DNA from: Ulota crispa
Lineage: Eukaryota > Streptophyta > Bryopsida > Orthotrichales > Orthotrichaceae
Length of the DNA stretch: 64,000 nt
Assembly (NCBI GenBank): GCA_963920765.1
Contig: OY987243.1
Location: 124,001-188,000, forward strand
Direction of reading: 5' to 3'
Below, piece by piece: positions 47,900 to 59,099 of the stretch. Each line of letters opens with the position of its first letter. Positions within the stretch are counted from its first letter, which is position 1. Both the position numbers and the translations under genes were made by a program. The notes beneath the pieces are model-generated. The model was not told the origin of the DNA. It made no database searches and worked only from the letters and a program-made list of their open reading frames with translations.

Positions 47900-49320
47900 A
47901 ATAGCCTCGGTTACAGATTTTTTGGTATTTTATATCAAGCACTGCTTTGGCAATGCCACAAAAGATTTTAGCAAGTTCAAAATAAAAGATCAACTTCTCT
48001 ATTTTAAAAAATGCTTATACATTCACAATGAACCACTATGCTTTCAAATCATGCAAATCAGGCACAACTTTCTAGTTGTTAGACATTTTGATTTCAACAA
48101 GATATTAAAAATTAATTTTTCAAGATTTTGATGGCTTCAAATGTTAAAGACCATCTAAGAAGTTTGTATTGACTTGCAATACATACTCGTGTTCAAAAAA
48201 CCTTTGACATTGACCGTATGGATTGCTATAACCATTACCAATTCCAAAGCAACCATGAATATTTGTTTTTATGAAATTTTTCACAAACTTACCAATTTCA
48301 GCTGAATGTGACTCTATTTGCGTGATTGTCAATTGATTTTAAAAAATAATACATTTTGTCCATATAAGAAGATAATCACAGAAGAAGAAACAACTAATTT
48401 CTTTACAAACAGTATCTAAAGATATCATGGTTTACCTAAAATTATTGTATTGGACAAAGACTGCAGTTCATTGCCAAATTGTGTTAATTGTTGTTTGAAG
48501 TTTTGTAAGTAAAAATCAAGCTTTCTTCTGCATCACTTTCAAATTAACGGATAAACAAAACAAATGAATTAAATCTTAGAACAATATTTGCGATATATCA
48601 TAAACTATCAACAAGATAATTGGATATCTTTATTACTGTTTGCAGAATTTATATATAACAACAACAAACATGCATTGACTCAAAAGACTCTGTTTTATGT
48701 CAATTATGAACATCATCCAAGAATTGATATGCTTCCAGCTTAGTGAGGAGAAAATCTTGCAGCAAAAAGTTTGGCAACGCAATTAAAAGAATTTGCATAC
48801 AACAATGGAGGCTCATTTAGTAGAAGCTGAAGTGAGTTATAAAGATTTTGTCAAAGTGAGAAGAAAAAAACAACCTAAATTTTAAATAAGCAATCAAATT
48901 TAACTGCTACAATAAAACATCAAGACAACTTATCTAAGCAAGAAATTTAATTACTGTCAGATTAAACTATTTAGCATTGACAAACAAATCAATGCTGTTG
49001 CGTATTGACTACAATTTCTAGCATTCATAAAGGTACATCTAATCTTTTATGTTTTGCTTTTAAAAACTTATCAAAAATTCATTTTTCCTAAAAGAGTTCA
49101 ATCTTCACTACCTTCAATTGTAATGAACAACGTCCAATAGTATGAAATTAAGAAAATTCTAGATTTAAAGATTGGGCAAGATTAAATCAAATACTTTGTT
49201 CATTGGCGTAACTATCTAATTAGTAAGCATACGTAGAAATTAGCTTCAAACATCATCAATGCGTTGTTCAAAATTCAAGAATTTCATTGGCAACAACCAA
49301 CAAAATCAAGAACAACGATG
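47900..49320 (+). pseudogene. Integrase and chromodomain remnant, inner chromovirus
   Basis: Integrase-like fragments lie around 48180-48800. At 49140-49310 a chromodomain-like sequence reads YEIKKILDLKIG, YFVHWRNYL, KLASNIINALFKIQEFHWQQ, which matches the Y-x-V-E-x-I ... V-x-W-x-x-Y ... E-x-x-x-N-L pattern. Chromodomains at the integrase C-terminus direct insertion to heterochromatin. Confidence 0.65.
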
Positions 49321-49363
49321 ACATGAACTCTTCAAAGAATCTCAAAGCTAGAAAGGGAGGTAA

Positions 49364-49795
49364 AATCACAAACATGAACAAATTACCTATAATCAAGATC
49401 TAAAATATACTAGAATATTTTTGAAGGTTCTAGAAGGTAGAAGTTCCTAGAAGGTTTTAGAATATTGGAAGCTTTTTAAGAAGCTTTCTACTTGGTAGAA
49501 GAATCTTGAACACCTCATAAGCTTGAGGAAGTTTTTCAAGAAGTTTCCAAACTTGACGGCCAAGCTGCAATCCTCAAGTATAAATAGAGTCAAAACTAAA
49601 GGATCCATTAGTCTCAACAATTCAATTTGCCACCTTAGTCTTTGGTTTTTAAGCCTTGGTTTTTTGCTTTATTAATATCTCATACTTTTACTCCGTGGAA
49701 TACATTTTTGGATCTCTCTTCTTATACATCCTTGTTTCTTGGTCTTATTTTTATATTTGCTCTCTACCGTTCTTGTTCTATGCCCGTCCCTAACA
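49364..49795 (+). repeat. 3' LTR of the inner chromovirus
   Basis: Partner of 43982-44389. The exact start is uncertain because the first bases (AATCACAAACATG) differ from the TGTCATGG of the 5' LTR; the end CCCTAACA is clear. Confidence 0.8.
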
Positions 49796-49800
49796 TAAAG

Positions 49801-51015
49801 AGGGGAATTGCTAGTGCTTTGTTGGAAGCTCACGTCATTTTTTGCCAAAAGATTTATACATGTAAGTCATTCACTAGCTATTGCGCCTCTTTTATTTGTC
49901 AAAAGACCTTAAATTGGATTGCAATTTTGTGTTAACTATTAAGCCTTGAACAACATTACAAAATAAGATCAACATCTTAAAATCACCTATCTACAAGACA
50001 CTAACACAAATTAGCAAGGCTCGTTGGTTTACAAACTTGATGTCACCACCGCTTTTAACAAAATTTGGATTGCAAAGATAATTGTATGGAAAACAACATT
50101 TTGCATTTATTTTAGGTTATATGAGTGGTTAATGATTCCATTTGGAATGGCAAATTCTCCTAGTACCTTTCAATATTGTATCAATTGGACCTTGCAATGA
50201 TATGTAGATGGATTTTGTTCTGCTTCTTTTGACAATGTTTTTATTTACTCCTTTGGGTCTCTTCATGATCATTGTACAAAGGTGGATAAGGTGCTAGGAA
50301 AGCTGCAAGAAGCTAGGTTATATTTGGATATATCAAGAAGTATGAATTTGAGATCAAATCAATAAAATATTTAGAGCTTATTTTTTAGGCTTGCAAAGGA
50401 GTAAAGATAGATCTTGAAAAGGTCAAGGTTATTGAAAATTGCCAAGCTCCTCTTGCAATGCGAGGAGTTTGGAGCTTCCTTGGATTTGCAAACTATTATA
50501 GACAATTTATACAACATTTTTCTAACATTGCAGCCCCTTTTACATACCTAATAGAGAATGCAAGTTGGAGACAGACTAAAATTGAATAGGTGGCCTTTGA
50601 ACAACTTAAAAAGATGTTCATTATTGTAACTATGTTGATCTAGTTTAACTTGGATAAAGAGACAGTGCTAGATTTAGACTCGTTTAGGTATGCTATTGGC
50701 AGCATGCTATCATAGTGCAACCACATGAGTGTTCTACGCCCATGTGCCTATTTGTTGAAGAATAATAATCCTCAAAAGTGTAAGTACAAAATACACGACA
50801 GAGAGTTGTTAGCAACTATACATTGTCTTTAGGAATGGAATGCAGAATTGCAACTAGTGAAGAAGTGTATTGTTGTGACTGATCATTAAAACTTGGAGTA
50901 CTTTATGCAACCTCATATGTTGAATAAAAGACAGATTTGGTGGTCACAGACATTAGGCCAATATAATCTTGAGATTTTATACCGGCCTCAAAAGTGCAAC
51001 GGACAAGCAAACACA
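49801..51015 (+). pseudogene. Reverse transcriptase / RNase H remnant, outer chromovirus
   Basis: Resumes after the inner element: RFIHVSHS, APLLFVKRP, FTSKLD-like to YKLDVTTAFNKIWIA, LYEWLMIPFGMANSPSTFQY, CINWTLQ, FCSASFDNVFIYSFGSLHDH (active-site DD reads DN), then FYRQFIQHFSNIAAPF and an RNase H region with HDRELLATIHCL, EWNAELQLVKK and NLEYFMQPHMLNKRQ. The frame changes and stops are frequent. It cannot be functional. Confidence 0.85.
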
Positions 51016-51469
51016 TTATCACAACATAAACAAAATCAAGCCTGATGGTGAAAATGACCCATGCCTTCACTACCAATACATGCAGCTCTTGAAGCCAAAT
51101 AGGGTACTGAATACCAAACTAGATGACGACAACGAGTCTTCAATCATCACTATTGCCATATGAAGAGTCTAATCAATTGTCATATCTAGTGGAGATCAAA
51201 AGATGGGAGCAGCAGCAGACGATGACCAAGATCAAAGCCCACACAATATCATTGGCAAAGCCAAGCACAAAATTGAGCTTATATGGAAAAATGTTGTCTT
51301 GCAAGATCACGGATAGCAAGAGGTAATCAAGAGCGTTTGAAATGGCAATCAACACTTCTCAGATCACTTGGAAATCAAAGCCTCTATCACCAAATGTTTG
51401 CTGGATATTGATGGAACCTTGCATTATCGTGGCCGCAGATGAATCCCAAATGCTAAACCTCTACAATTC

Positions 51470-52735
51470 AAACTCATATACAAAATCCACACATTGTTAG
51501 CAATTGGCCATCCAGGCCGTCAGGTAAAGTATAAGTTATTGATGAGAGATTACTTTTAGCCAAGGATGTTACTAGATGTTTGCACTTATTTGCACAAATT
51601 AGATGCTTGCCAACAAAGTAAACCCTAGAATAATGGATTACATGGGTTTTTGAAACCAATGGTAGTGCCAAAGCGTATATGAAAAGAGTTATCTATAGAT
51701 TTTATTGAGGCACTCCTAGAAAGCAACAAAATTACTAATTTATTGGTGGTTACCAACTGTTTGAGCAAGGACAATGCATTGATTTCCTTACCAAATAAGG
51801 ACATTTGCATTGCTCCTTGGGCTCTTATCACACATGTAGTAGCACATCAGTGGATACTTGATGCCATAGTTTTCAACCAAGGTACTCAATTCCTAAGAGC
51901 CATGTGGGGACAATCATGTGAAATCTTAAAGATTAATCAACGGCTGTCTACAGCGTTCCATCCTCAGACTGATGGATCAATGGAGAAAATGAATAGCATA
52001 TTTGAATCCTACTTGCGGCCATACATTGATTGGAGCCAAAAAGATTGGTCAACCTTGTGCCCAATGGCAAAAATAGCAATGTGAGGACAAGCTTTGACAT
52101 CAATAGAAATTAGCTCATTCTTTTTATAACATGGTTATCACATTGAACCTATTCAGCTCAAGATTCTCCATGGACTAAACGACCAAATGAGCAGTCAAAT
52201 TAGAATTGAATGAGCTAAAGCTGAAGCAATAATGGACAAGCTTTGTAAGATAGTTGAGCTAGAGCAACCGGCCACGGCCAAAGCACAACAAGAGCAAGCG
52301 AGGCAAGCTAACCACCATCAACAAGAAGCTACACATTATTGGATAGGTAATAAAGTCTGGCTCCGGCTAGGGTGGCAGTTTTCAACAAGAAACAAAAATA
52401 AAAAACTTGATTGGAAAGCTACCAAGTATACAATCACCAAAGTCATTGATGATTATTCAATCCGCCTCAACACACCCATTGGACCACACAATGTTTATTA
52501 TGTTGATCGGCTTTGCCTAGCTACTACCGACCCCCTTCAGGGCCAAGTGATAGACAATGGGCTACCATTGCCTACTCAAAACAATGGCCAAGACAAGTAT
52601 CATGTTGTAGAAATTCTTGTGGAAAAATGGCATCGGTGTGGACATGGTTGTATGAAGTTTCTTGAGGTCAAGTGGGCCGCGTATGTCCTCTTGCCTTAGG
52701 AGCTTGCTAAAAACTTTCAAGATAGAGAGGCATAA
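51470..52735 (+). pseudogene. Integrase and chromodomain remnant, outer chromovirus
   Basis: A zinc-binding part near 51490-51620 (HPGRQVKYKLLMRDY, LDACQQSK) leads into the catalytic core (VVTNCLSKDNALISLPNK; FNQGTQFLRAMWGQSCEILK, then STAFHPQTDGSMEKMNS), where the second catalytic Asp reads Asn (FNQG). The C-terminal part is well preserved from 52232: VWLRLGWQFSTRNKNKKLDW, NVYYVDRLCLATTDPLQGQV, and from about 52590 a chromodomain YHVVEILVEKW, KFLEVKWAAYV, ENF-like AKNFQD. Frame 51743-52699 is constant apart from two stops. Confidence 0.85.
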
Positions 52736-52834
52736 GATTGTTGAGAAGCCTACTTAGCTTCCTTTTGTGATGCAACAAGTGAACTTTCTCCATCTTTCCG
52801 CCGCGGTGCAGCCACAACCTAAAGAAGGGCATAA

Positions 52835-53114
52835 TGTGATGACTTGGCGCTCAAGAATTTGATCTCAATGGTGACCTTTGATTACTACTTGATCATCTGC
52901 CTCTTCTAATCTTATCCTTCCATGCATGGAAGCAAAAGCATTAGAAGAAGAACTAGAGTAGCTCTAGTGCCTTCTAAAATTAGTTGCAAGACTGCAATTA
53001 TGCTAACTTTAGCCTTAGCATAGCATACTAAAACTAGAGGACACATGCTTAGCTCTTCATCAATTTTGTTTCCATAATTTAGTATCATGTGCTCTTAGAG
53101 CTTACTTCCTTACA
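52835..53114 (+). repeat. 3' LTR of the outer chromovirus
   Basis: 280 bp, starts TGTGATGAC, ends CTTACTTCCTTACA, followed by CTAGA, the probable target duplication. Confidence 0.9.
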
Positions 53115-53329
53115 CTAGAGTTGTTAATAGGGACCATATGAACTGCAATTTTGCCCTTTAATATAAAATATTCTACAATACCTTTTTCTACAAAAATTAC
53201 TATCCATGAGAAATTGTTGAAGCTAGTTGAAAGGCTAGCCTTGCTGATTTTTTTCTTGAATTTTACAATACCTTGAGGTATCCCAAATCCTTAAACAGTC
53301 AAGTATGAGTCTGTCTACCTTACACATCA

Positions 53330-53690
53330 AATGACGGTATTGCAAGAGTTAAAGATGGGTATGTAGGGATGGGTATTTAGAGATGTCTACGCAAGGATGG
53401 GTGTTCAAGGATGGGTAAGCAAGGATGGGTATTCAAGAATAGGTATGCACAGATGGGTATTTAGAGATGGGTATGCAAGGATGGGTATTCAGGGATAAAT
53501 ATGCAAGGATGGGTATTCAGGGATAAATATGCAAGGATGGGTATTTAAAGACAAGTATGCAAGGATGGGTATTTAGGAATAGGTATGCAATGATGAGTAT
53601 CTAGAGATGGATACTTAGAGATGGGTGTATACAGATAGGTATTTGGAGATGGATATCCAAAGATGGGTATTGCAACATGTTTGTCATTAT
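53330..53690. repeat. Minisatellite with 14-bp unit (GCAAGGATGGGTAT)
   Basis: About 25 units of a 14-mer, consensus NNARGGATGGGTAT, arranged in alternating types that give a 28-bp higher-order unit in the centre (GCAAGGATGGGTAT then TCAGGGATAAATAT). No coding role seen. Confidence 0.9.
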
Positions 53691-53699
53691 CTAACTTCA

Positions 53700-55260
53700 T
53701 TTGTTTGTTGCAACAAATGTTTAAGAGATAAAACCATGTTTAGATAGATAGAGATTGAAAACAGTTAAAAGTGTGCATTTTGAACATCTAGTATAAAGTA
53801 AAACTAGGTTTTCTTATTCTTTAATTCATTATTGGATTTTGTACTTTCTTAGTTTGCCCAAAATTAGTTGTTTGAGAATGAGGTTAATTCTTAATTAGCA
53901 AAAAAGTTAAAAGGAAAATTTGGCCTTGCATGATATAAGAACAAAACAAGTATTGCAAGAAGTTTGTATGGACAAAGAACTTGGCCAAATGCAATGGTTG
54001 GTGGTGACCAATTGTAGAAGGTCACTTGTATTATGACACAATCTATAACTTTCAAAACTAATTTAACATGTTCCAAATGGGGCTAGTTATTTATAGTTGA
54101 AAATGTACTTTTCACAACTTGTTTGGAGTTCCATACAAGAATGAGGATGGCACTGCTAAAACCTACAAAGGTAATTACCAATATGAATTTTGTTATAGCA
54201 CAAGAAAGTACTTATCCTCCTGTTAGCGCTAAAAACAACTTAAAACACCAAGTAGATGACTCATTTTTGTTCAACAAAGATTTAGTTTGTAGATCCTTAA
54301 GGTTGTCCAAAACAAGATAAAGAATTCATGTAGGTAATTTGTAAATAGACACCAAACACACAAACAAGGAGAAAAGGTAACCAAAAGATCCTTAGACAAT
54401 TGACAGGATTCCTAACTATCCTTCCTTTCCTCTCTAACATCTTGGACTCTAGGAAGGAGTGGCCGATCCCTGTACCTTTTCCGAATGCAGACATCAAACA
54501 CCTAATAGTAACAAAAGTTTAACCCCTATATCAAGGGGTACCGTGATTGGGGATTGAAGAAGGCCACATGAGATCCTACCCCTCAACGATTTATAGTGAG
54601 TGAAGTATCACTAAACAAAACAACAACAAGGAACACAAAGACAACATGGTGCAATTTCTTCCTTACAACCAGTCCAGAAGTGATTCCAGACAAGCAAGTC
54701 ATGCAAGAAACCCCTACAACTCTAACATACTACAATGTCAAACCTTGACGAACATATTTCCAATCGCTAAAATGGTAATTGGATAACTAAAGGATCCCTG
54801 CTCCTTTGCTCACAATCACTCCTGGTGGTAGTGGAACCTCTCAACCGTCAGCTAGTATGCATTGGGATTGCTATCCGGATGCACCCAACCTAAGAATGGC
54901 TATCCCTCACAGGAGTATCCAGATCGTAAACCCAAACAGAAACTGCCCCTTAGTACACACAATGTTTTAACCACCTCTCTATTGGTTCCAAAAATCAGAT
55001 TTGACAGGATCTAGGGTCACTTCTCTCTCTTCTCACCCCAATGCTCACATTCCCATACACCACACCCCAAGTGATCAATTCAAAGCATTGAGATAGAAAA
55101 GCTTGGCTTGCATTAGGAGAATCAGAGATACAAATTGAACCAAGGCACTAATCACAATCATGCCTCTAATAGCTAATCCTAGGAAAACTAAAAAGTTCCT
55201 CTCTGAAAAGCTGTGGTCTGAAGAATGACAAGTGTCATTCCCTTACAAAAAAGTAGTGGT
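53700..55260. other. Interval without recognisable genes
   Basis: No supported coding feature. From about 54450 the base composition is less AT-rich than the surroundings and resembles the flank of the decayed gene that follows, so it may be the 3' part of the same mobile unit. No LTR pair found. Confidence 0.4.
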
Positions 55261-55488
55261 CCTCCCCCTTAGTCGCCAAATCCCAAAAAAGGTGGATCTA
55301 AGATCCTAAAATCCTGGATCTGGATACTACATGCACTGTACCAAGAAGTAACTACAATTTTACTCCTACTGCTGGTTCCCTTAATTCTATTTATCCTAGT
55401 TACTTCAATTGTTACTACTACTAAATGACTGGGTCCTCTTCTTCTTTTGAGAAGTAGACACCGCCTTTTGCATTGGCAGCATTCGACT

Positions 55489-57260
55489 TCAGCTTGCGCC
55501 CCTACCTTTGGCAGGAACCTTACCTTTAATCTTCCAGGTTCCTTGCTTGGCAAGCCTAGATGCTTCTAGATCAAAATCACCGGAGGCATCCAAACTTGTC
55601 AAACGTTCCCAGGATTTTGATGTCTCTCCATCACTTGCTGTTGCCTTGGAAGGAGAGTCATCCCAAATATTGATTTGGATCAGAGTCGCATTGCTCTTGT
55701 CTAGAGAAAATGACTCTTTGGCACGCTTGGCCGTAATCTTCCGCTTCACCAAACTAGGGACCTGGGTCAAGGCCTGATCTTCTGGTGTAGTTGGATCCTG
55801 GCTTTGATCTTGAGATTCGGAAACTGACTTCTCCTCTTTAGCACCCAAATCGATATTGTTGTGTAGACAACCAGAGGTCGGGGTTGTCACTACCTCCTTC
55901 TCTTTTGGTGTAGTTGGCTTTGGCAATCGCACGATAGGAGACTTTTGAGTGGGTGTTGCATCCTTGATTTGCCCGGATTCTTCACCTGTACTCTGACGGG
56001 TTTTAAGACCTACCAGGATACTCTTCATCTCCAGCAGTATCACCTCCATTGTCATTCCATATTCCACCACCACAAAAAATAGCTTGGCCCCAACTTGCAA
56101 CCCTTCCTTCAAGACTTCCGCGTCATAGAGCTTTGCTTTGTTCACCATGTTGCTTGGATTCTCAACAAAACGCGTGAGCTCAGCAATCTCCATGTTAGCC
56201 TTGCGAGCTGCCTTGTCTCCTTTACTTTCCTCCTTCAGCTTGCCCCGCAGATCCTTCACTTGTTGGGATAACTTGTCCACCTCTGATTGCTTTGTGGTTT
56301 TGATTTCAATTAAACTCTTCACCTTGGCAATCATCTCCTGTTGTGAAGCCCCTCCCAAGAGCTTGTGCATGTTCTGGTTGTGCTCTTGGTGGAAACGTAT
56401 GACTCGCTAGACCTCTCCCAGCTCTCTCATAATTCCGGAGATATAGTCCGGCTTAAACTTTTCCTAGACTTCTGGTTTAGAAACCCCAAGGTGTTCAATA
56501 GGTTCCTTCCCCTTCACACGGACTTCTTGGACCACCTCGACATCTGGTGCCTCCTCATCCGAGTATTCCTTGTCTTCTTCCTTTTCCAGTTCCAATTCTA
56601 GGGTAATGTTGTGTACCCTCATTACCTCTACTTTCTTCCATTTGAGGCGCTCTTGGTTTCTCAACAGGTTGTTGTGAGAGTATAGGTGGAAGAGAAAAGG
56701 GGAAAGTCCAAAAGGCTTGGTGTTCCCTAATCCTTTGACTAGTTTTTCCACAACTTTTCCGTTCACTACCCCCAGTTCACCGGAAACTCTCCTGACAGCG
56801 CAGTGAAGATGGTGTTGGCAAAGGTGAGGATGAGGTAAGTAGGGCGCTCCGGAAGTAGGATGGGGACCAGGAACTCTAATACTCTTCTATCCCTCCTGAC
56901 TTTACAATTGGAGACCAAGTGACCGTGGTGAGGGTCAAGTGCGCTACATAATTTCCCCTCAGCGTACCTGTCAGTCCGGTTAGCTAATCTACTCTCCTTC
57001 TTGCTAAACCCCTAAACCTCACTCCACACCTTGGGGGTCCAATTGTTCAAGTTAGCTCTCACGGTGCCAAGCCATTTGCTAGAGGGTATCTTCTGTAACT
57101 CCCTCACAACCTCATCATCCTTTAGATTCTAGGGTACTTCAATCAACCCTAGGCACCCCATCTTCTTCAAGTCCTCATCTAGGTTCACTCTCTCCTTAGG
57201 GTCCTGAGGTATGTCCGGATGAATTGATCTAAGAGCTATTGCATGTCCGGTCCTCCCCAT
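55489..57260 (-). pseudogene. Decayed unrecognised gene with coiled-coil-like C-terminal half
   Basis: I do not recognise the family. From ATG 57260 (MGRTGHAIALRSIHPDIPQ) the frame reads IPSSKWLGTVRANLNNWTP, LANRTDRYAEGKL, RRVLEFLVPILLPERPTYLI and NTIFTALSGEF. It then shifts by one at a run of five G near 56769 and continues to 55489: KVVEKLVKGLGNTKPFGLSP, FHLYSHNNLL, an acidic stretch (LELELEKEEDKEYSDEEAPD), a heptad-rich section (KQSEVDKLSQQVKDLRGKLK), a Pro/Thr/Ser-rich linker and a basic end (KGKVPAKGRGAS). In-frame stops are TAG at about 57130, 57013, 56465 and 56408. Composition is markedly less AT-rich than the surroundings. Likely a mobile-element gene, perhaps gag-like, but this is inference. 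Confidence 0.5.
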
Positions 57261-57960
57261 TATTCTTGACAATCTTGACACACTAAGAAGGAAGACTACA
57301 ACCTAGACTATCACAAAACCAATCTCACATAAGCTCTCAAAAGGGGAAGGAAGAGCAAGAAGCATGTAGGAGAAAGAAAGAGAGAAAGGAATAAGTGAAG
57401 GGTGGAGATATGGCCGTTCTCGCCTAACCCTACGTAGTTATTGTCCGGACTAATGATTAGGGCTGTTAAAAAGGCCGTTGCTCCTAATCATTTAATATTT
57501 AGGATCGTTTTTAGAATCTCGCTTAACTTTCTGATATGGGAAATTAGCGCCTAGTGTATATCTTAATCACCTCCGGTACTATTCACATTGCTCAAACTTG
57601 TCAACTCTGGATTTTGGTCCTGTATCTCGGTTGACAATCTGATTAAGACCAGAACTAGGAAGTTCTTTCTTAACCAATTTATCTAATCTGGAATTGCTAT
57701 AATATACTAACTGTATTCCTCTATTAAGTTTCCTATTTCCGATTCAAGAAAACAAAAAGCCTTAACAAAAAAGGTTAGCTAATATCTATAAAATAGAAAT
57801 AGCTCTTTTTTTCTAAATATAAGGTTGTGACAAATTTTTGGCTTTCAAATTGTTCAAAGAATGTGGAACTCTACAAACAAACACGCCATTTGCAAAAAGA
57901 AATGAAAAGAAATAAATGAATAAAAAGTAAAAAAATGACAACTTTAAAAGAAAAAGCCCG
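57260..57960. other. Upstream flank of the decayed gene
   Basis: No coding feature. It goes from mixed composition (57260-57700) to AT-rich (after 57770), which may mark an element boundary near 57.75 kb. Confidence 0.35.
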
Positions 57961-58850
57961 ATGGACACCTCTAAAGTTTGCAATAGGGGCAGTCACACCT
58001 TCTCCAAGAATGAAACTTCAAAGAACAATAGGGGTAGTCACAACTTCTTAGAGAATGAAAAGAGAATGGAGATTGAGAATCAACTAAATGAAAGTAGGAG
58101 CCAACAGGAGCTTGATTTTAGTGAAGATCTTGTGACACCCCATTTGTTTGTGATGGAGAATGGAGAATGGATTACTTAGAGAAAGGCAGCACAACGAGCA
58201 ATTGGAAGAGAAAAAAAAGCTAGGGTGGAAAGTGATTCAAGAGCAGAGAAAATAAACAAACCATGGTAAGAAGTTCACACCCTAACTCATTCTCCACTCC
58301 ATACTTCATCTCTGGAGGAGAAGAATGGGCTGGTGAGAAGTTTAGCACGCTGAGCATATCAAAAGCTCTGACAGCCACTAGCAACGCAACACGCTTGCAT
58401 TCTCATTCTTTGCATGCAGAGAAGACAGTGCCATGACTACCCCTAAAGAGACGTGGTGGAGGGAAAATATGGGCAAATGGGAGCACTTCTCCATGAAAGA
58501 AGGTGGGACACCCCTTTTGTGATTAGTGTAGAACAGAGAATAGAGAATGGACAATGGACAATGACCAAAGTAAGAAAAGCTAAAGTGTAGGTATAAGGAG
58601 TAACTTCCAAGAATAGAAAAGCTATTGCTAAAAATGAAAAAATAAGAGTAAGCAAAAACCAAGTAGGATGAAAACAAGACAAAAATGGATAAAAAATTAA
58701 TGTGTGAAGATTTTTCCACCCCATTCTTCACCTCCAAAGGTGGAGAGAAAAACTTCTCAATCTTCAAAGAATTAGCACAGATGGGCTGCCTTGACTCCAT
58801 TCTCCAAAGATCAAGAATGGGCAAGGAAGGTGTGACTGTTTCCTAATGTT
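57961..58850. repeat. Diverged tandem duplication of about 430 bp
   Basis: Two halves (about 57961-58400 and 58400-58850) share an order of similar blocks: GTCACA or GTGACA with ACACCCC, TTTGTGATGGAGAATGGAGA or TTTTGTGATTAGTG..AGAATGGACA, AGAAAGCTA-like, a CACCCTAACTCATTCTCCAC or CACCCCATTCTTCACCTCC block, and TTAGCACGCTGAG or TTAGCACAGATGGGCTG. Short ORFs on both strands are by-products of the repeat. Confidence 0.4.
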
Positions 58851-59095
58851 TGTATAGATGCCTCTAATTTTTCAGAAATTGTACAAAAATCCTTGGATCA
58901 TAATTTTCAAGTATTGATTTTGTTGTGCACACCACTTCTTTCATGATCAATGGTGAAGGAAGAAGTGTGATAGAATAAGATACAAGCAACGTGCATAATT
59001 GACTGCTCACAACATAATACACGCTTGAAAATTATGGTCCAAGGATATTTGTGCAATTTCTAGAAAACCAAGGGCATCTTTACAAATTATTGCAA
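58842..59095. mobile_element. Foldback/MITE-like inverted repeat
   Basis: The left arm (TTTGTATAGATGCC onward, with CCTTGGATCATAATTTTCAA) and right arm (TTGAAAATTATGGTCCAAGG to GGGCATCTTTACAAAT) are inverted copies of about 80-90 bp around a short loop. No ORF. Boundaries approximate. Confidence 0.6.
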
Positions 59096-59099
59096 ACTT

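Larger units (their letters stand above)
43982..49795 (+). mobile_element. Inner Ty3/gypsy chromovirus inserted in the outer pol region
   Basis: LTRs at 43982-44389 and about 49364-49795, flanked by 5-bp near-matches TCAAG (43977-43981) and TAAAG (49796-49800). Outer pol reads LYNMS up to the left border and resumes as RG after the right border, so the insertion point is precise. A purine tract AGAAAGGGAGG precedes the right LTR. The inner element has gag, RT, RNase H, integrase and chromodomain remnants, all heavily broken. It is the younger of the two by nesting. Confidence 0.9.
41584..53114 (+). mobile_element. Outer Ty3/gypsy chromovirus, decayed, carrying a nested chromovirus
   Basis: Bounded by related LTRs (41584-41864 and 52835-53114) starting TGT and ending TACA. 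Near-matching 5-bp flanks are CCAGA (left) and CTAGA (right). A purine-rich AAAGAAGGGC precedes the right LTR. The order inside is gag, zinc knuckle, protease, then (after the inner element) reverse transcriptase, RNase H, integrase and chromodomain, the order of Metaviridae-like retrotransposons. All parts carry many stops and shifts. Gag, pol and C-terminal wording is closer to chromoviruses familiar from fungi than to common flowering-plant clades, by recall. Confidence 0.9.

Noticed and set aside
53330-53690. Regularly spaced repeats as a possible CRISPR array
   Set aside because: Units are contiguous 14-mers without unique spacers, and the DNA is plant nuclear.
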